Made by a program: the position numbers and the translations under genes. From contig CP154956.1 of NCBI GenBank assembly GCA_039621445.1, positions 71,608,914 through 71,672,913 on the forward strand: DNA of 64,000 nucleotides, in the 5' to 3' direction. The notes under the pieces were generated by a model. It ran no database searches. It was given only the letters and a program-made list of their open reading frames with translations, and was not told the origin of the DNA. Shown here piece by piece: positions 43,592 to 54,425 of the stretch; positions within the stretch are counted from its first letter, which is position 1, and every line of letters begins with the position of its first letter. Source of the DNA: Euglena gracilis. Its lineage: Eukaryota; Euglenida; Euglenophyceae; Euglenales.

Positions 43592-43780
43592 ATGGCGACC
43601 AACTACAAAATTTTTTTCCAGGGGAAAATATTTTATGCAAAAAAAAGCCAAAAAATGCAAACATATGGCGACCAACTACAAAAAAATTTTTCAGGGCAAA
43701 ATATTTTATGCAAAAAAAATGCAAAAAAAATAAAAAAAATTAAAAAAATTATGCAAAAAAAAATGCAAATTATGCAAGTT
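43592..43780. repeat. 73-bp tandem duplication plus AAAAAATGC run
   Basis: ATGGCGACCAACTACAAAA begins at 43,592 and 43,665 and is followed both times by AATATTTTATGCAAAAAAA. Confidence 0.75.
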
Positions 43781-46700
43781 GCATATCCTCCCCCCTGGGA
43801 GAAGGCACCTGGAACTCGCGTTGACTTTTAGAAATGTGCAAAAAAAACAACAATTATCTGGGGGGACGATTTCTCGACCCCCCAGAGTGGCGTGAGGTTG
43901 CTTCAAGGGAACGAGGAGAAACACAACACAGATCATCAAAAACGAGACTCACATAAACACAAAAAGAAACTCACAAAGCAAAGCTTCTGTGAACATGCTG
44001 GTTCTCAACCTTATTATCGCCAGAACTGGGATCTGATTTGGTTCTGCTGCCATCATGGCCCCAGATTTGATCTGATTTTAGTTTTATGTATTTTAATGCG
44101 AGAAAAAGAAAAGGGAAACATACAAAAAAAAACGATGTAGAAGCTGAAAATGGCTTGCCTTCATCCAATTATGGGTGGTGAATCCGCCCAACCAAAGAGG
44201 GAGAAACTGCGAACTTTTCAAACAGCTCCAAATCTCTGGGAAATGGCACCCATGATGCCAATTTAAGCGAAACCATGAGATTTGACCAAATTGGGGGGAA
44301 CTATGGCCGTTATTATGAGCACATCTTATTTGAGTCGCATAGGAAAATTCTGCCACTGGTGGCTGATGAGGGGAACACATTAGGATTATCACCAGTTGCC
44401 AGTTGAGTTTGGTGGCAAGCTGTCCGTCAATGCCCCACTGATGTTACGACTCCGTGACAACCAAAAGCAGAAAATGATGTCGGTGTGCGCACAAGTGGTT
44501 GGTGTGCAGATGCGCAAACCAACCAAGGAGACCATTTGGGCATTCGCTCAAACCAACCACCCACACAATTTCACAAACTCACCAATTTACACATACAGCC
44601 CGTTTACCTATTTGCGCACACTGACCGTCACCAATTTCTCACAAAATCAAGGTTCAAGGGTATCGTTCCAGCTCAGCCTCGTCATCCCCAAATCATTCCA
44701 GTAAACATTAATGATCTGGGTGTTTTCTGTGTGCTGTGGTCACACCTGCTCTTAGGGACTCTAACTGTCAAAGTCCCTGATTCCATTTCCACGTCCTGGG
44801 GCTCCACATCACATCCTGTTCACATTTTTTTTTGTTTTCTGGAGCCAGTTGTTGTCATTTTCAAGAAAAAAATATATCGATTCGCGCAAAATACGCACAC
44901 CGACAAAAGAAATAAAATGGTTGGTGTGCGCAAATGCACACATCGTCCATGTGCGCATTTGCAACTTAACACACATGTAACATCCAGAGGGTGCGAAGGG
45001 TGCATTCAGAGGATTTTGAAGTAAGAAAATCCTTCAGTGCAAGATATTTTGTATAATTTAAACACAATTAAAGAAACGGTCTCTGGGCACAAATTTTGGC
45101 CCAGCATTGGCAATTGAGCCTGTGAAAAACCTATTTCTGACCCTGGAACATTGAAATAAACAGCATTTTGGGTTTTATGTTGAAAAAATGAGTTTAAAAG
45201 TGTCCTTCGTCTCCAGTGTTTTACCCAAAAATGAGGCAGAGTACTGAAAATGGACTTGTCAGCTGAATTGAAAAAAGCTGGGCTGTCAACTGCCATTATA
45301 TGCAATACGCTAACACCCTTTACTTGGCCTTCTCAGACCAAAGGCATTGACAAAGGAGGCTCTTGGTTGGTTTAAAGCCTAAGTGCAAGATCGGCCACCT
45401 GAGAACGTCGTTGTAAATGAGCAAATGAATTATAATGATAACAGCTGGCCCATTGTCCGTCTCCGTGGGACTGGTAAAAAAATATCCTAGCAATCCGCCT
45501 TAATTGAATTCATATTTGTCCATATCCATATTAGGTGGAGAGTACCCTATTTTTCCAACAGTCCATTGTATTTGTTGCGTGTGTATTTCCACGCATTTCG
45601 TAACCAATTTCAAAACCTCCGCAACATGACGCAGGCAATCAGAACGCAACCAAATGGGTGGACCTGCTGTCCCACCTCCAGACAAGTGGAGGGCTGGCGT
45701 GTCACAAGCAGTTCAAAAACCTGGACCCTTCAAACTCAAAATTTTCGACATGCGGGCAAATGAGGACACCGACCCCCCCAAAAAAACGCTTAAGCAGGGG
45801 GGGATGCAGCCCGTCCTCGAAAAAAAAAATGGCAAAAATGTGCAAAAATGATCAAAATCTGAGAGATAAGGCGCGAAAAATCACAAAAATGCAAAAAATG
45901 CCTGAGAATTATGAGAAATGATGAGGAGAATGTCAGTTTTAAGGAGTTCAAAGATCTCAAAAAAACGCTGGAAAAAAATTGCAAATATGGTCAAAAACGT
46001 GAAAAATCGGGTAAATAACGAAAAAATAAAAAAATGTCCTGAAAAAAAATCGAAAAAAAGAAGCACAAAAAAAAAGGCGAAAGATGCACAAAAATGTGAA
46101 AAAAAATGCAAACCACATTACCCCCCCCCTCTGCTGAACTGCAAGATCGGCCACCTAAGACGTTGTCCCCCAAAAAGCAAAAGAATGTGTAACGGCTATT
46201 CACAGAAGTGCAAGGTCCGGCAAGGTTCAGTATTGAAGATGTACATCGAGGGGTGTGATATGGCGGAAACCCAAGCACTAGCGTATAAGGTGGTGGCGAT
46301 GTGCCTGGTGGCAAGGCTTCCCTGAACCGAGCCCGAGCACGCCAGTCCTTGTCCTTTCCAGCGGGACTGCAGTGAAATGGGTGAAACCTACTCCTGCTCC
46401 CTGGGAAGTTACCCTGTGACAAGACAGCCAGCGAACGCCTGAACCTTCCTGGGCCAGGACTGGTAACTTTCTGGCAGGGACGTGGCAACCTTCACGGGAT
46501 GCGCCTTCAAAGGTGGGGGGAGCGCACCCATCCATGCAGGAAAGGAAATGAATAGAAACATTGTGGAGGACAAATCTGGTCTGGGGCGTTGCTTACTTAT
46601 AAATGTGGTTGGAAGTGTTGTCGACATCATAGTTGTGGTTCGTGTAGTTTGTTGTTGGTTGTTTGTTGTTTGTTATTGTTTGTTGTTTGTTTTCCGTTGT

Positions 46701-48058
46701 TCGTTGGTGGTGGTGGTGGTGGTGGTCGTGGCGGCGGCGGCAGCACTGCTGATTGCTGCAAGTTGGTATTTATTTCAGATATCCAGCATTTCCAGTAAAT
46801 AACAGCAAAACTCTTTAATGAATGAGCAGCAGCAGCAGCATAGAATTTTTTATCGACCACACCCAGGGTCGATAAAAAAAGGGGGGTCATTTCCACCCTT
46901 CCAGAAATCAGTCACTTTTTTGGAAGGATAGTCAGTCACTAGGGGTCCAGCATTCAAGGGAAGTTTGACAGCAAAGTGAAAAAAAGCCAAAAAAAATTCT
47001 CAGGGCCTTGGTGGTTTTTTTGCCAACTCCCTCCCCCCCCCCCCCCCGCCCCAGAGGGGGAGGGGGGAGGGGACCCAGGCCAAATACCAGTCAGTCAATC
47101 TGAAGAAACCAGTGACCCAGGGGGGGGGGGTCGGCCAGTGACTTGGTAATTGTATGAGCAGCAACAACAGCAGCACGACAGCAGCAGCACTAACAACAGC
47201 AATAACAATGTCCACCAAACCGGATTCCCCGCCAAGGAAGTCTGTTAACCATAGCTTCTTGTTGCCAAAGGGCAGACATCGATAGAGGTTGCTGCCTCTA
47301 TCGGTTCCCCTTTTTGCAGAGGTTCCAAGAATAATGTACAACGGTCTCTCAACCAATCTCCGACGCTGATGTGAACAGTTTGGTCAGCCATCCCAACTGG
47401 CGAGACAGGGTTTGGGCTTCCAACGCGTTGTGTCAAATCGCAAGGCAGCCAACGATGCAACATCAAATCGTTTGTGCCAGGAGGAACCCCTTCCCTGCCG
47501 GGGCCGTTGCATCAAGTTTTGTCGGGTCCATCAACTCTGTGGAGGTTTTTTATGTTTGCTATGTTTGCTATATTGGTTGATGGGTCTTTGGTTAAAAAAG
47601 AATCATGTTTTCCAACGGTCCATCAAGCAAATGGAAGAAAACGTTTATTAATTAAGAGAGCCCCAAACCCATTCCCAAAAAAAAATATTCTCACAACATC
47701 CAGGTTAAATCTTGTGTCTGTATCCCCATTTGACGTCAGCATGGGAGAGGTTTGCACAAATGCCAAAACCCCCTTCCAAGCAGCTGAGGCATAATCTGCA
47801 ACAAAGTCAGCGGGCATGTGCCGCATTCAACTCCAGCGTCAGGCATGTGTGTTGTGGCACGAAAGCTGGCAAACAAACCACACAAAAAATGTATGCCCCG
47901 GGAAACTGCAGCCTTCAAGAGCACCGTAATTCACCACTTCGGGGGTGGGGCATTTCCTAGAAACCCGAAATCGGCCAAGGCCCCTTCTAAAACTTTCCTG
48001 CCTGGAAAAATAAAATTTGCAGCCAGAATGGCCCTGGGTCAACCTGGGAGGGGGGGGG

Positions 48059-48535
48059 CAGGGTTCGATATAAGGACAGGTGGGGGGTGTGGGGGGTTGA
48101 GGGACCCTGGGGGGGGGACTCCCCCCTTTTGAAGGTGGCCAGGGGGGGGGGGGGAGGGGGGGGTGGGTGGGGGGTGGGGGGGGGGGGACACCCCCCACCT
48201 AAACAGTGGCGCGGTCCGGGTGACTGATTTTTGGCCCGGCGCAAAGCGCCGGGCCAAAAATTTGATATCCAGTGAAATCAAAGCGCAAGCAGTGCATGGT
48301 GTTTTTTCATCAGGTCAATGGCAGAAAATTACCAAAAACTCCGGCGCGAAGCACCGGAGGAAAAAACTGACCTTTTTGGGGGGGGTCCCGGGTACCCCCC
48401 CGGGGTCGGTCCGGACCCCCCTGGCAGGTGGGGGGGGGGGATGGTCCGGACTCCCCCCTGCGGGCCATGAGGGGGGGGGGGGGGGGGGGACACCCCCCCA
48501 CCTAAACCATGTACACCCTCCTTATATCGAACCCT
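48059..48535. mobile_element. MITE with CAGGGTTCGATATAAGGA ends
   Basis: Perfect terminal inverted repeat of 18 bp (CAGGGTTCGATATAAGGA ... TCCTTATATCGAACCCTG). Inside is a strong palindrome GGCCCGGCGCAAAGCGCCGG (48,235) and long G runs. The flanks are G runs on both sides, so target duplication cannot be judged. Confidence 0.75.
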
Positions 48536-49122
48536 GGGGGGGGGGCACAGCAATTAAAAGAGTTCATTATAAATTTTTGACGTGTCTTGCCTTGGGAGAA
48601 TAAACTGCATCGTTGTAGTGTTTTGGCGCGGGGAAAGACAGCCACGTGCAAGTTCACATCCACAGGACATTGCCAAGAAGCCCCTTCGAAGACGACACCT
48701 ACAACCCCCATACCTCTTGGAAACTCTCATCCCATACCTCTTGGAAACTCTCATCCAACAGCTTAGGCGTCCGTATTTGCACTTATGGGTTTTTTCTTTA
48801 GAATGGGTGCATTTGCGCCGAAATTTGATTTTTTTAAAAGCTTAAGTACGAATCCTCTGCCTAAGAACACGTTGGCCGTTGACCCGGTGGTATGCACCAG
48901 TGCGCCTCTTTTGTGTGAGGGGAGAAACCAACCAGATCGTTTCATAACCACGTTTGTGTCCCTGGAATGCAGCCGCATGTGAATGAGCACAGCATCAAAA
49001 TGTTTTGCTCCATTGGTCTGCGGATTTAGAATTACGGAATGCGATATATGCCAAATTGCATATCGCACATATATGAGATATTGGCTGTGTCCAAAAAATA
49101 ACCCCTCTGGCTAACTTTCCTC

Positions 49123-51818
49123 TCAATTTAGCACGGGCCTGAGCTTGATCCGGTTGAGGATCTTGGGGCGAGTTCTCAGATAGAGGTCACGGCGGCAGCC
49201 CAGCCATCTGCAGGGCCCATCTGGAGAATGGAGCCAGAGGGGAAATGGATGGCAGTGAGAGGAAATAAATTGATTGGAGATCCTCTGGGTTTTCAGCAAG
49301 CTTCTTTTTACCAACCCCGGGGGGGAGGGGTGTCTTATACTTTGGGGTGTCTGACCACAGCAGGCACCCCTGGGGCTCGGTTTTGACCCCCTGGTGCCTG
49401 ACGACCCAGGCAAACTTCCCTTGAAAATGGCCATCTTCTGGGTGGGCTCTTGCACTACACACTCCAAACCAGACCCCCCCCCGGGTCGACAGTGCCCTAC
49501 CCACCTGGCTGCCCCATAGCACCCACGGGCGGGGGGGGGGGGTGCGGCCTTCTTTAAGAACCTGGTTGGCAGGACGTTTCCGGCCCAGGGGGTCACTGGC
49601 CAGAAGCAGGCCTCCAGGAACACGAAGTGCGGCGCCATCAGGAAGGACTGGGCGAGGTTGTTCAGCAGCGACGGGGCCCGCCGCTCAAACAGTCCGCTGC
49701 CAGCCCCCAGCCACGCCCCCGCACACGCTGTGGGGCGGCCTCTGCGGCCCATGCCCAAAGAGAGCTAACCTCGTCACACCGGTCGTGTGTGACCGGGGCG
49801 GCCAGGGGCTGGGCGTGGCCGACAAACTGCCCCAACCAGCTGCACGCGTGGAGGGCGCCGGCGACAGGGACGGCGCGGTCCCCCATCTGGGCGGCGAACA
49901 GTTGGGAAGTGACGAGGCACGGGGCCAGGCGACCCATGGGTGAGGGGGGGCGGTTGACTTGATGACCCGGAAACTGTTGGGGGTGGGGAGGGACGTGGGG
50001 GAGGGATGGGCGATGGTCCCCCAATTGTGTGTGGTGTTGACGGCAGGAACAGCCGGCTCGCTGGGGACAACGCGGGGCGAGACCAACATTAGACCCCAAC
50101 TTTGCAATTTAATCAGATAAAATATAATCTCAGGGAAGATATTCGGGATAGCCGTTCCAACTTTGGGGAAATTGGTAAACAGTTGGATCCCCTTTTGGGG
50201 GGAGAGAAAATTATGCAATTTTCATCATTTCTGTGTCGAAAAATAGGCTTCCCTCCATCCCCGGCGCTTCAGGCCAAGGGGGTCCAACTTTGGGGGGGGG
50301 GGGGGGATTGCTCAGTCGGCCCTGGGATGTTTTTGGGGGTCCAACTTTGGGGGGGGGGGGCGAGGTTAGTCGACGCCACCCCTTGGCAATCAACTTTCTC
50401 CACGCCTGTGCCTTCTTCTGCAACCCCCACATTCCCAACGCAGGGAAAGCCTGGGCAGTATGGCAAGGAGTGCCGACACGGGTCCCGACTTCGGGTCGAG
50501 GCACATCACGTACAGCGCGAAACCCCCTGTGAGGACCGGGGGGCCCCACTGCCAGGGTACGAAATGAGGGGAGAGGAGGGGGTGGGGCTTTCCACTCTGA
50601 AAAAAAAAACCAGTCAGTCACTTTTTCCAAAAAAACAGTCAGTCACTCCCCCCCCCCGGGGGGGATCAGCCACTGCACAATGAACGTTTGCCAAAAAGTC
50701 TCAAAAAATCCAAATTTTTTCGGGCGCCTTCGGTGCCTGGCCAGCCACTTTTTTCGGGCCTATCCCACCCCCGGGGGGAGGGGGGTCTTGGCCAGAAAAC
50801 CAGTCAGTCACTCTGAAAAAACCAGCCAGTCACCCCCCCGGGGGGTGGGGTGGGACAGGTGTTAAGCAATGGTATGATATAGACCCCCCCTGAGGGAGGT
50901 CAGGAGGGTTCGGTATATGGACAGCCCCCCCCCCCCCCCTGGTCCAGGAGGGGGACAGAGGGCCTTAAAAAGTGACACAGTACAATTTATTGATTTTTGC
51001 CCGGGGCAAAGAGCCGTGCCAAAAAAAATTGGGCCTTCCAAAATGGGCCGAAAATGACACTTCTTGGGCAATTTTTTTTTGGAAAATGCAAAAAAAAATC
51101 GGTGCAAAGTGCCGGAAGGAAAAAATTTGACTTTTTGGGGGCCCCGGGTTCCCCCAGGACCTTGGCAGGTGGTCCACCCCATATGCCCTCCATATATCAA
51201 ATCCTGGGGCTGGGGGAAGGGGGGCTGCACAAAAACAAAAACAAAAACGGAGCAAGCCTCGAAGAAAACCCCAACAATGTGTTTTCAAGCACCTTTTCAA
51301 AAAAACGACAAACAAATCACCGGCCCAAAGCGCCAAAATTTTTCATTTTTGATGGAAAAAATCAAAAAATTGGCGGGGGGGTCCCAGACACCCATACAAA
51401 ACCACTGCTCAGTTAGTGCCCTGCCCATGGCAGAGTAGCAGGCAGGGGGGTGGGCAGCGTCGGCAGTGGCAGTGCGGTGGTGTCGGTGAACAGCACGAGG
51501 CCGGTCCACAGGATGGGCCAGATGAGGCAGAGGTGGATGAGCTTGTTGACGGCGTGGTCGTGGTCAAGCACCTCGGCAAAATAGAACCTCCCAATATGTT
51601 TCGCTGTAAGGGACATTGGTGTTTATTTCCTGAAATTCAGTTTGATCTTGGCTATAATTCTGCCTCAAATTTCCGCGGGTGTCTAACGTTGGGGGTGTCG
51701 TTCCAGGTCATTGAAATCATTTTAGAGCATTCTGTGGATTGGTTCTTGATTTTTTGACGATTGGTCCTTGGTCGTGGTAGCTGGAGTAGAAGCTAAACTG
51801 CTCCTCCAGGTCCAATAC
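49123..51818 (-). CDS. Mpo1-like / DUF962 membrane protein, six exons
   Basis: Exons (minus): 51,818-51,774; 51,559-51,427; 50,547-50,457; 49,920-49,815; 49,695-49,602; 49,205-49,123 (TGA). They sum to 552 nt, 183 codons plus stop. Domain landmarks in order: LEEQFSFYSSYH|DHAVNKLIH (conserved H of the Mpo1 family), WPILWTGLVLF, GGFALYVMCLDPKSGPVSAL, GQFVGH|GLFERRAPSLLNN, APHFVFLEACFWLG and a basic tail RDLYLRTRPKILNRIKL. The family (yeast Mpo1) is an ER membrane Fe(II) dioxygenase acting on 2-hydroxy fatty acids from phytosphingosine; whether this protein does so is inference. The initiator codon lies in an exon not found upstream. All five introns shown fit the euglenid nonconventional pattern; GT-AG choices break the frame or the conserved motifs. 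Confidence 0.9.
49206..49601 (-). other. Nonconventional intron 5 of the Mpo1-like gene (396 nt)
   Basis: Sense start GGCCAGTGACC (CAG at +4) and end CCCTGCAGAT (CTG at -8). Removal gives LEACFW|LGCRRDLY, the expected C-terminal continuation. Confidence 0.75.
49696..49814 (-). other. Nonconventional intron 4 of the Mpo1-like gene (119 nt)
   Basis: Sense start GCCCAGCCCCTGG and end GGGGGCTGGCAGC: CAG at +4, CTG at -8, with further pairing between the two ends. Removal gives the family signature QFVGH|GLFERRAP exactly. Confidence 0.8.
49921..50456 (-). other. Nonconventional intron 3 of the Mpo1-like gene
   Basis: Sense start GCCCAGGCTTTCC (CAG at +4) and end CGCCTGGCCCC (CTG at -8). The join ATACT|GTGCCTC gives LLAIL|CLVTSQL in frame. 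No target duplication is visible. Confidence 0.7.
50548..51426 (-). other. Nonconventional intron 2 of the Mpo1-like gene (879 nt)
   Basis: Sense start GGGCAGGGCACTAACTG and end TCGTACCCTGGCAGT: CAG at +4, CTG at -8. The ends CAGGGCAC and GTACCCTG are inverted relatives, and the flanks GCCATGGG/GCAGTGGG match at 6 of 8 positions, consistent with an old insertion. Removal gives TLPW|GPPVLTGG in frame. A further repeat (50,901-51,206) is nested inside. Confidence 0.75.
50901..51206. mobile_element. MITE-like repeat nested in an Mpo1-like intron
   Basis: Ends CAGGAGGGTTCGGTATATGG and CCATATATCAAATCCTG are inverted relatives of the 48,059-48,535 element. Inside are GGGCCTTCCAAAATGGGC and C/G runs. 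No target duplication was seen. Confidence 0.55.
51560..51773 (-). other. Nonconventional intron 1 of the Mpo1-like gene (214 nt)
   Basis: In sense it begins GACCAAGGACC and ends GGTGCTTGACCAC. CAA at +4 to +6 can pair with TTG at -8 to -6. A perfect 8-bp repeat ACCACGAC flanks the 206-bp core (CAAGGACC...GGTGCTTG), so it looks like an element with target duplication. Removal yields SSYH|DHAVNKLIH. Confidence 0.8.
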
Positions 51819-52022
51819 CTGCCAGGACAAGGGGAAGCGAACAATGGTGTTGAAAAACATGACCGATTCAAAATTTTAGCCTGAGGTCGGCTGGTCAGCT
51901 GCAGTCGGCATACGTGCTTGGTGAGGGTCGGTCACCACTTTTTTTTGCAGAATTGATGCAGTCACAAGAACCCAGAAAATACCGTTCACACCCAGCCAGA
52001 CAATATTGCCCCAACAACACAC

Positions 52023-52135
52023 ACACACACATACACACATACACATGCACCCACATGCACACACATAAACATACACTCACAGACACACACATACACAAAC
52101 GCTCATACACCCACACCCACACACCCATGCACATG
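52023..52135. repeat. CA-rich degenerate microsatellite
   Basis: ACACAYRCAC-type repeats with frequent T substitutions. Confidence 0.7.
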
Positions 52136-52139
52136 CCTT

Positions 52140-52690
52140 GGGGGTGATGGCGGCCTGCAGAGTGAACACGCTGACGAAGCAGACCAACACGGCATCCAGC
52201 AGGGACAAGCCGGAGAGGGCGGCAGGGCGGGCCTCATTCCCCCAGGCTTTTTGTCTGGAAATGGCAGCACAAAAACTTCCTTTCTGGGCCAGTGGTGTGG
52301 ACATACAATTGGCGTCAATTATCACTGTGATATATTATCATATATTGTGTTGTTGCTGTTGTTGCTGCTGCTGTCGTTGTTGTTGTAATTAAGTTGTGCG
52401 TGCCCCACCAGGGAAATGGGCGAACCATTCATGCGATGGGCCGCCAAAACTCGGTGGCCGGCCCTGGCCATGGGGCAGCTTGACGCTGGAGGCGTCCAGG
52501 TAGATGGAGGCATAGGTGCAGGAAGGCCCCCACCGCCGGGACGCCGAAACCCGTGTCCGACACAAAAAGCGGCGTGAGGACTTCATCCACACCAGAACGA
52601 TTGTGGTGGTGGAGCTGCCAGGCACTCGGTGGGACCCTGGACGCCGATGATCACGAGAACTGTGACGACATTGATCGGCTTCATGATCCG
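52140..52690 (-). CDS. Possible exons of an unrecognised gene upstream of the Mpo1-like gene
   Basis: Three minus-strand pieces look coding but are not proven: MKPINVVTVLVIIGVQ (from an ATG at 52,684; signal-anchor-like), TYASIYLDASSVKLPHGQ (about 52,470-52,525), and LSLLDAVLVCFVSVFTLQAA (about 52,145-52,225; one membrane segment). Composition is GC-rich like the neighbouring exons. They could be a separate small membrane protein or the missing 5' part of the Mpo1-like gene; I could not join them in frame. Confidence 0.3.
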
Positions 52691-52952
52691 GAGGGCAACG
52701 CTGCGGGACGGCCCGCGGCGCCACATCGGAGGACGGAAGGACAACGGCGGGCTCAGAATGCCCCCACCCCCGAAATGTTCGGGGGGCCGAGGCAGCGGGG
52801 GACAAACTTCGTTTTAAGACCCCCAGGGGTGTTCCCCCACCCACCCAGGCTAGCTCTCAGGGCCGTCTAAGGGTGCTTCCTAAAAAAATTGAAAACCCAT
52901 ACCCAGCCTCCAGCCCGGGACATCCCCTTGGGTGGGGGGATTGACCCCAAGA

Positions 52953-52998
52953 ATTTTATCAGAGAAGGCCCCCCGGGGGGGGTCTTCTCTGATAAAAA
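52953..52998. repeat. Perfect short hairpin
   Basis: TTTTATCAGAGAAG and its inverse CTTCTCTGATAAAA flank a C/G run. AAGAAGCCTG, the terminal sequence of the 56,965 MITE family, follows directly, so this is probably the right end of a related element. Confidence 0.6.
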
Positions 52999-53014
52999 GA
53001 AGCCTGCTGGGAAA

Positions 53015-53365
53015 CAGGGTTTTCCTTAAGGACCCGCGAGGGGGGGGGTCCCGCGGGCCGGCTGGAAAAAAAAGGAGCTGGTTGGACCCCAGTGGGAGTG
53101 GAGTCCAGGGGGCGGGGGCCCGGCCGGCCAGCACTGGATCTGGTTGGTACCCCAAAAACAAGCAAAAAACGCCCAAATCCAGCTGGGTTAGCGTTTTTAC
53201 AGCAACATCTGGAGGTGACACCCAAAAACCCTCAAAAATGGCCATTTTTGAGAGCAGAACACTCTGCGCCGAAGAATTCTCAGTGGAGCAGGGGGGGTCC
53301 ACAGAGCTGCTGGGTTGAAAAATTTCTGTACCCCTCCATCCCCTTCAGCTTAAAAAAAACCCTTG
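53015..53365. mobile_element. hAT-like MITE with 8-bp flanks
   Basis: 351 bp; begins CAGGGTTTTCCTTAAGGACC and ends CAGCTTAAAAAAAACCCTTG. Flanks CTGGGAAA (53,007-53,014) and CTGGCAAA (53,366-53,373). G/C-run interior as in the other copies. Confidence 0.75.
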
Positions 53366-54425
53366 CTGGCAAACTTCTACGTCGTCCAAACACTCTCCTC
53401 CGTCACTCATTTGGAGACCATCACAATACTGGACAAAACACTTGTTCCATTTCATCTCTCCATCTATCTTTATTCCATTTAAAACCAGAGCTGAACGAAT
53501 TTTCATTTTCTGTGAACGTATCATGAAATGCGGCTTATCAAAAGGCAAAGGCTGTTTGATAAAGCAAGGTGTTGCCTTCCATCCAAGGACCTCCAAGGGG
53601 GAGGGTCTAGTTCAGCTGTTGGCTGACCGCCCCCCCCCCTATGGGGTCCCCGGCAGGAAATGGACCCGACCGGGGGGTCGAACTGGGTCCAAAGAAAATT
53701 TGAAACTACAAAGATGCTCAAAGAAAACTGCCAACGATGCAAAAAAAATTGACTTTTTTACCCAAAATTTGCTTGTGCCAGCCCTTTCCCACCCCATCTT
53801 TGGCCCATTTTTGCACCCCCTGAAAGCAAAAAAAAAAAACTGTAACCGTCCAGCAGCCCTTCGGGCTGCAGGACGCATAAACAGAACTGGTTGGTGGGGG
53901 GAGGGGATGCCGAGGTTGGAAAAAGGCTGCTGGACCCCCCAGGGGACCAGGGTCGGTATTTCTTTAGCAACAACCTGCTTCCATCAAAACTGCAATGGTG
54001 CTGTAACCAATGGTTTCTTTGTCATAAAAAAAATGGAGGCCACCCCATTTTGACAGATTCCAATTGAAGCGGATATACACCCCTCCTTTTAGACATCGAT
54101 ACAGCAGGGGCGGGTCCAGCTGGACCCACCCTAGCCCCCAGTCCAACCTGGGGGGGGGGGGGCTTGTCGCCAAACTGAAGCAAAAACAGCTGGACAGAGC
54201 TTTGAACACCACGAAATTGAAACGACGTTGCCTCCTGAGATGTGGAACGTGTTGCACCAGAAAACGAAGGAGGGGGGAGAAGGAAGGAGGCTCAAGCAGA
54301 ATGGGGCTGGAGGTCGTACTGTGCAATGACACAAATGGAAAGGATGCAGGGGAACAGGTTGCAAGCCCTGGAGGCGCGGTCAGAGGAGTGTGGGTCCTCT
54401 CCAGCATTGCCACAGGCGGTGGGGT

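Larger units (their letters stand above)
41600..49120. other. Intergenic stretch, no gene recognised
   Basis: Short frames exist on both strands but none carries a recognisable domain. Visible content: A-rich AAAAAATGC runs (43,348-43,400; 45,820-46,110), a 73-bp tandem duplication (43,592 and 43,665), a (TGG)n run (46,708-46,740), CAG-rich sequence (47,155-47,215), repeated CAGTCAGTCA motifs (47,083), and a 22-bp doublet containing ACCTCTTGGAAACTCTCATC at 48,709-48,755. Confidence 0.5.

Noticed and set aside
47245-47466. Minus-strand reading with DRCTLFLEPLQKGEPIEAAT, suggestive of a conserved protein
   Set aside because: Short, no splice-bounded neighbours, no family recognised.
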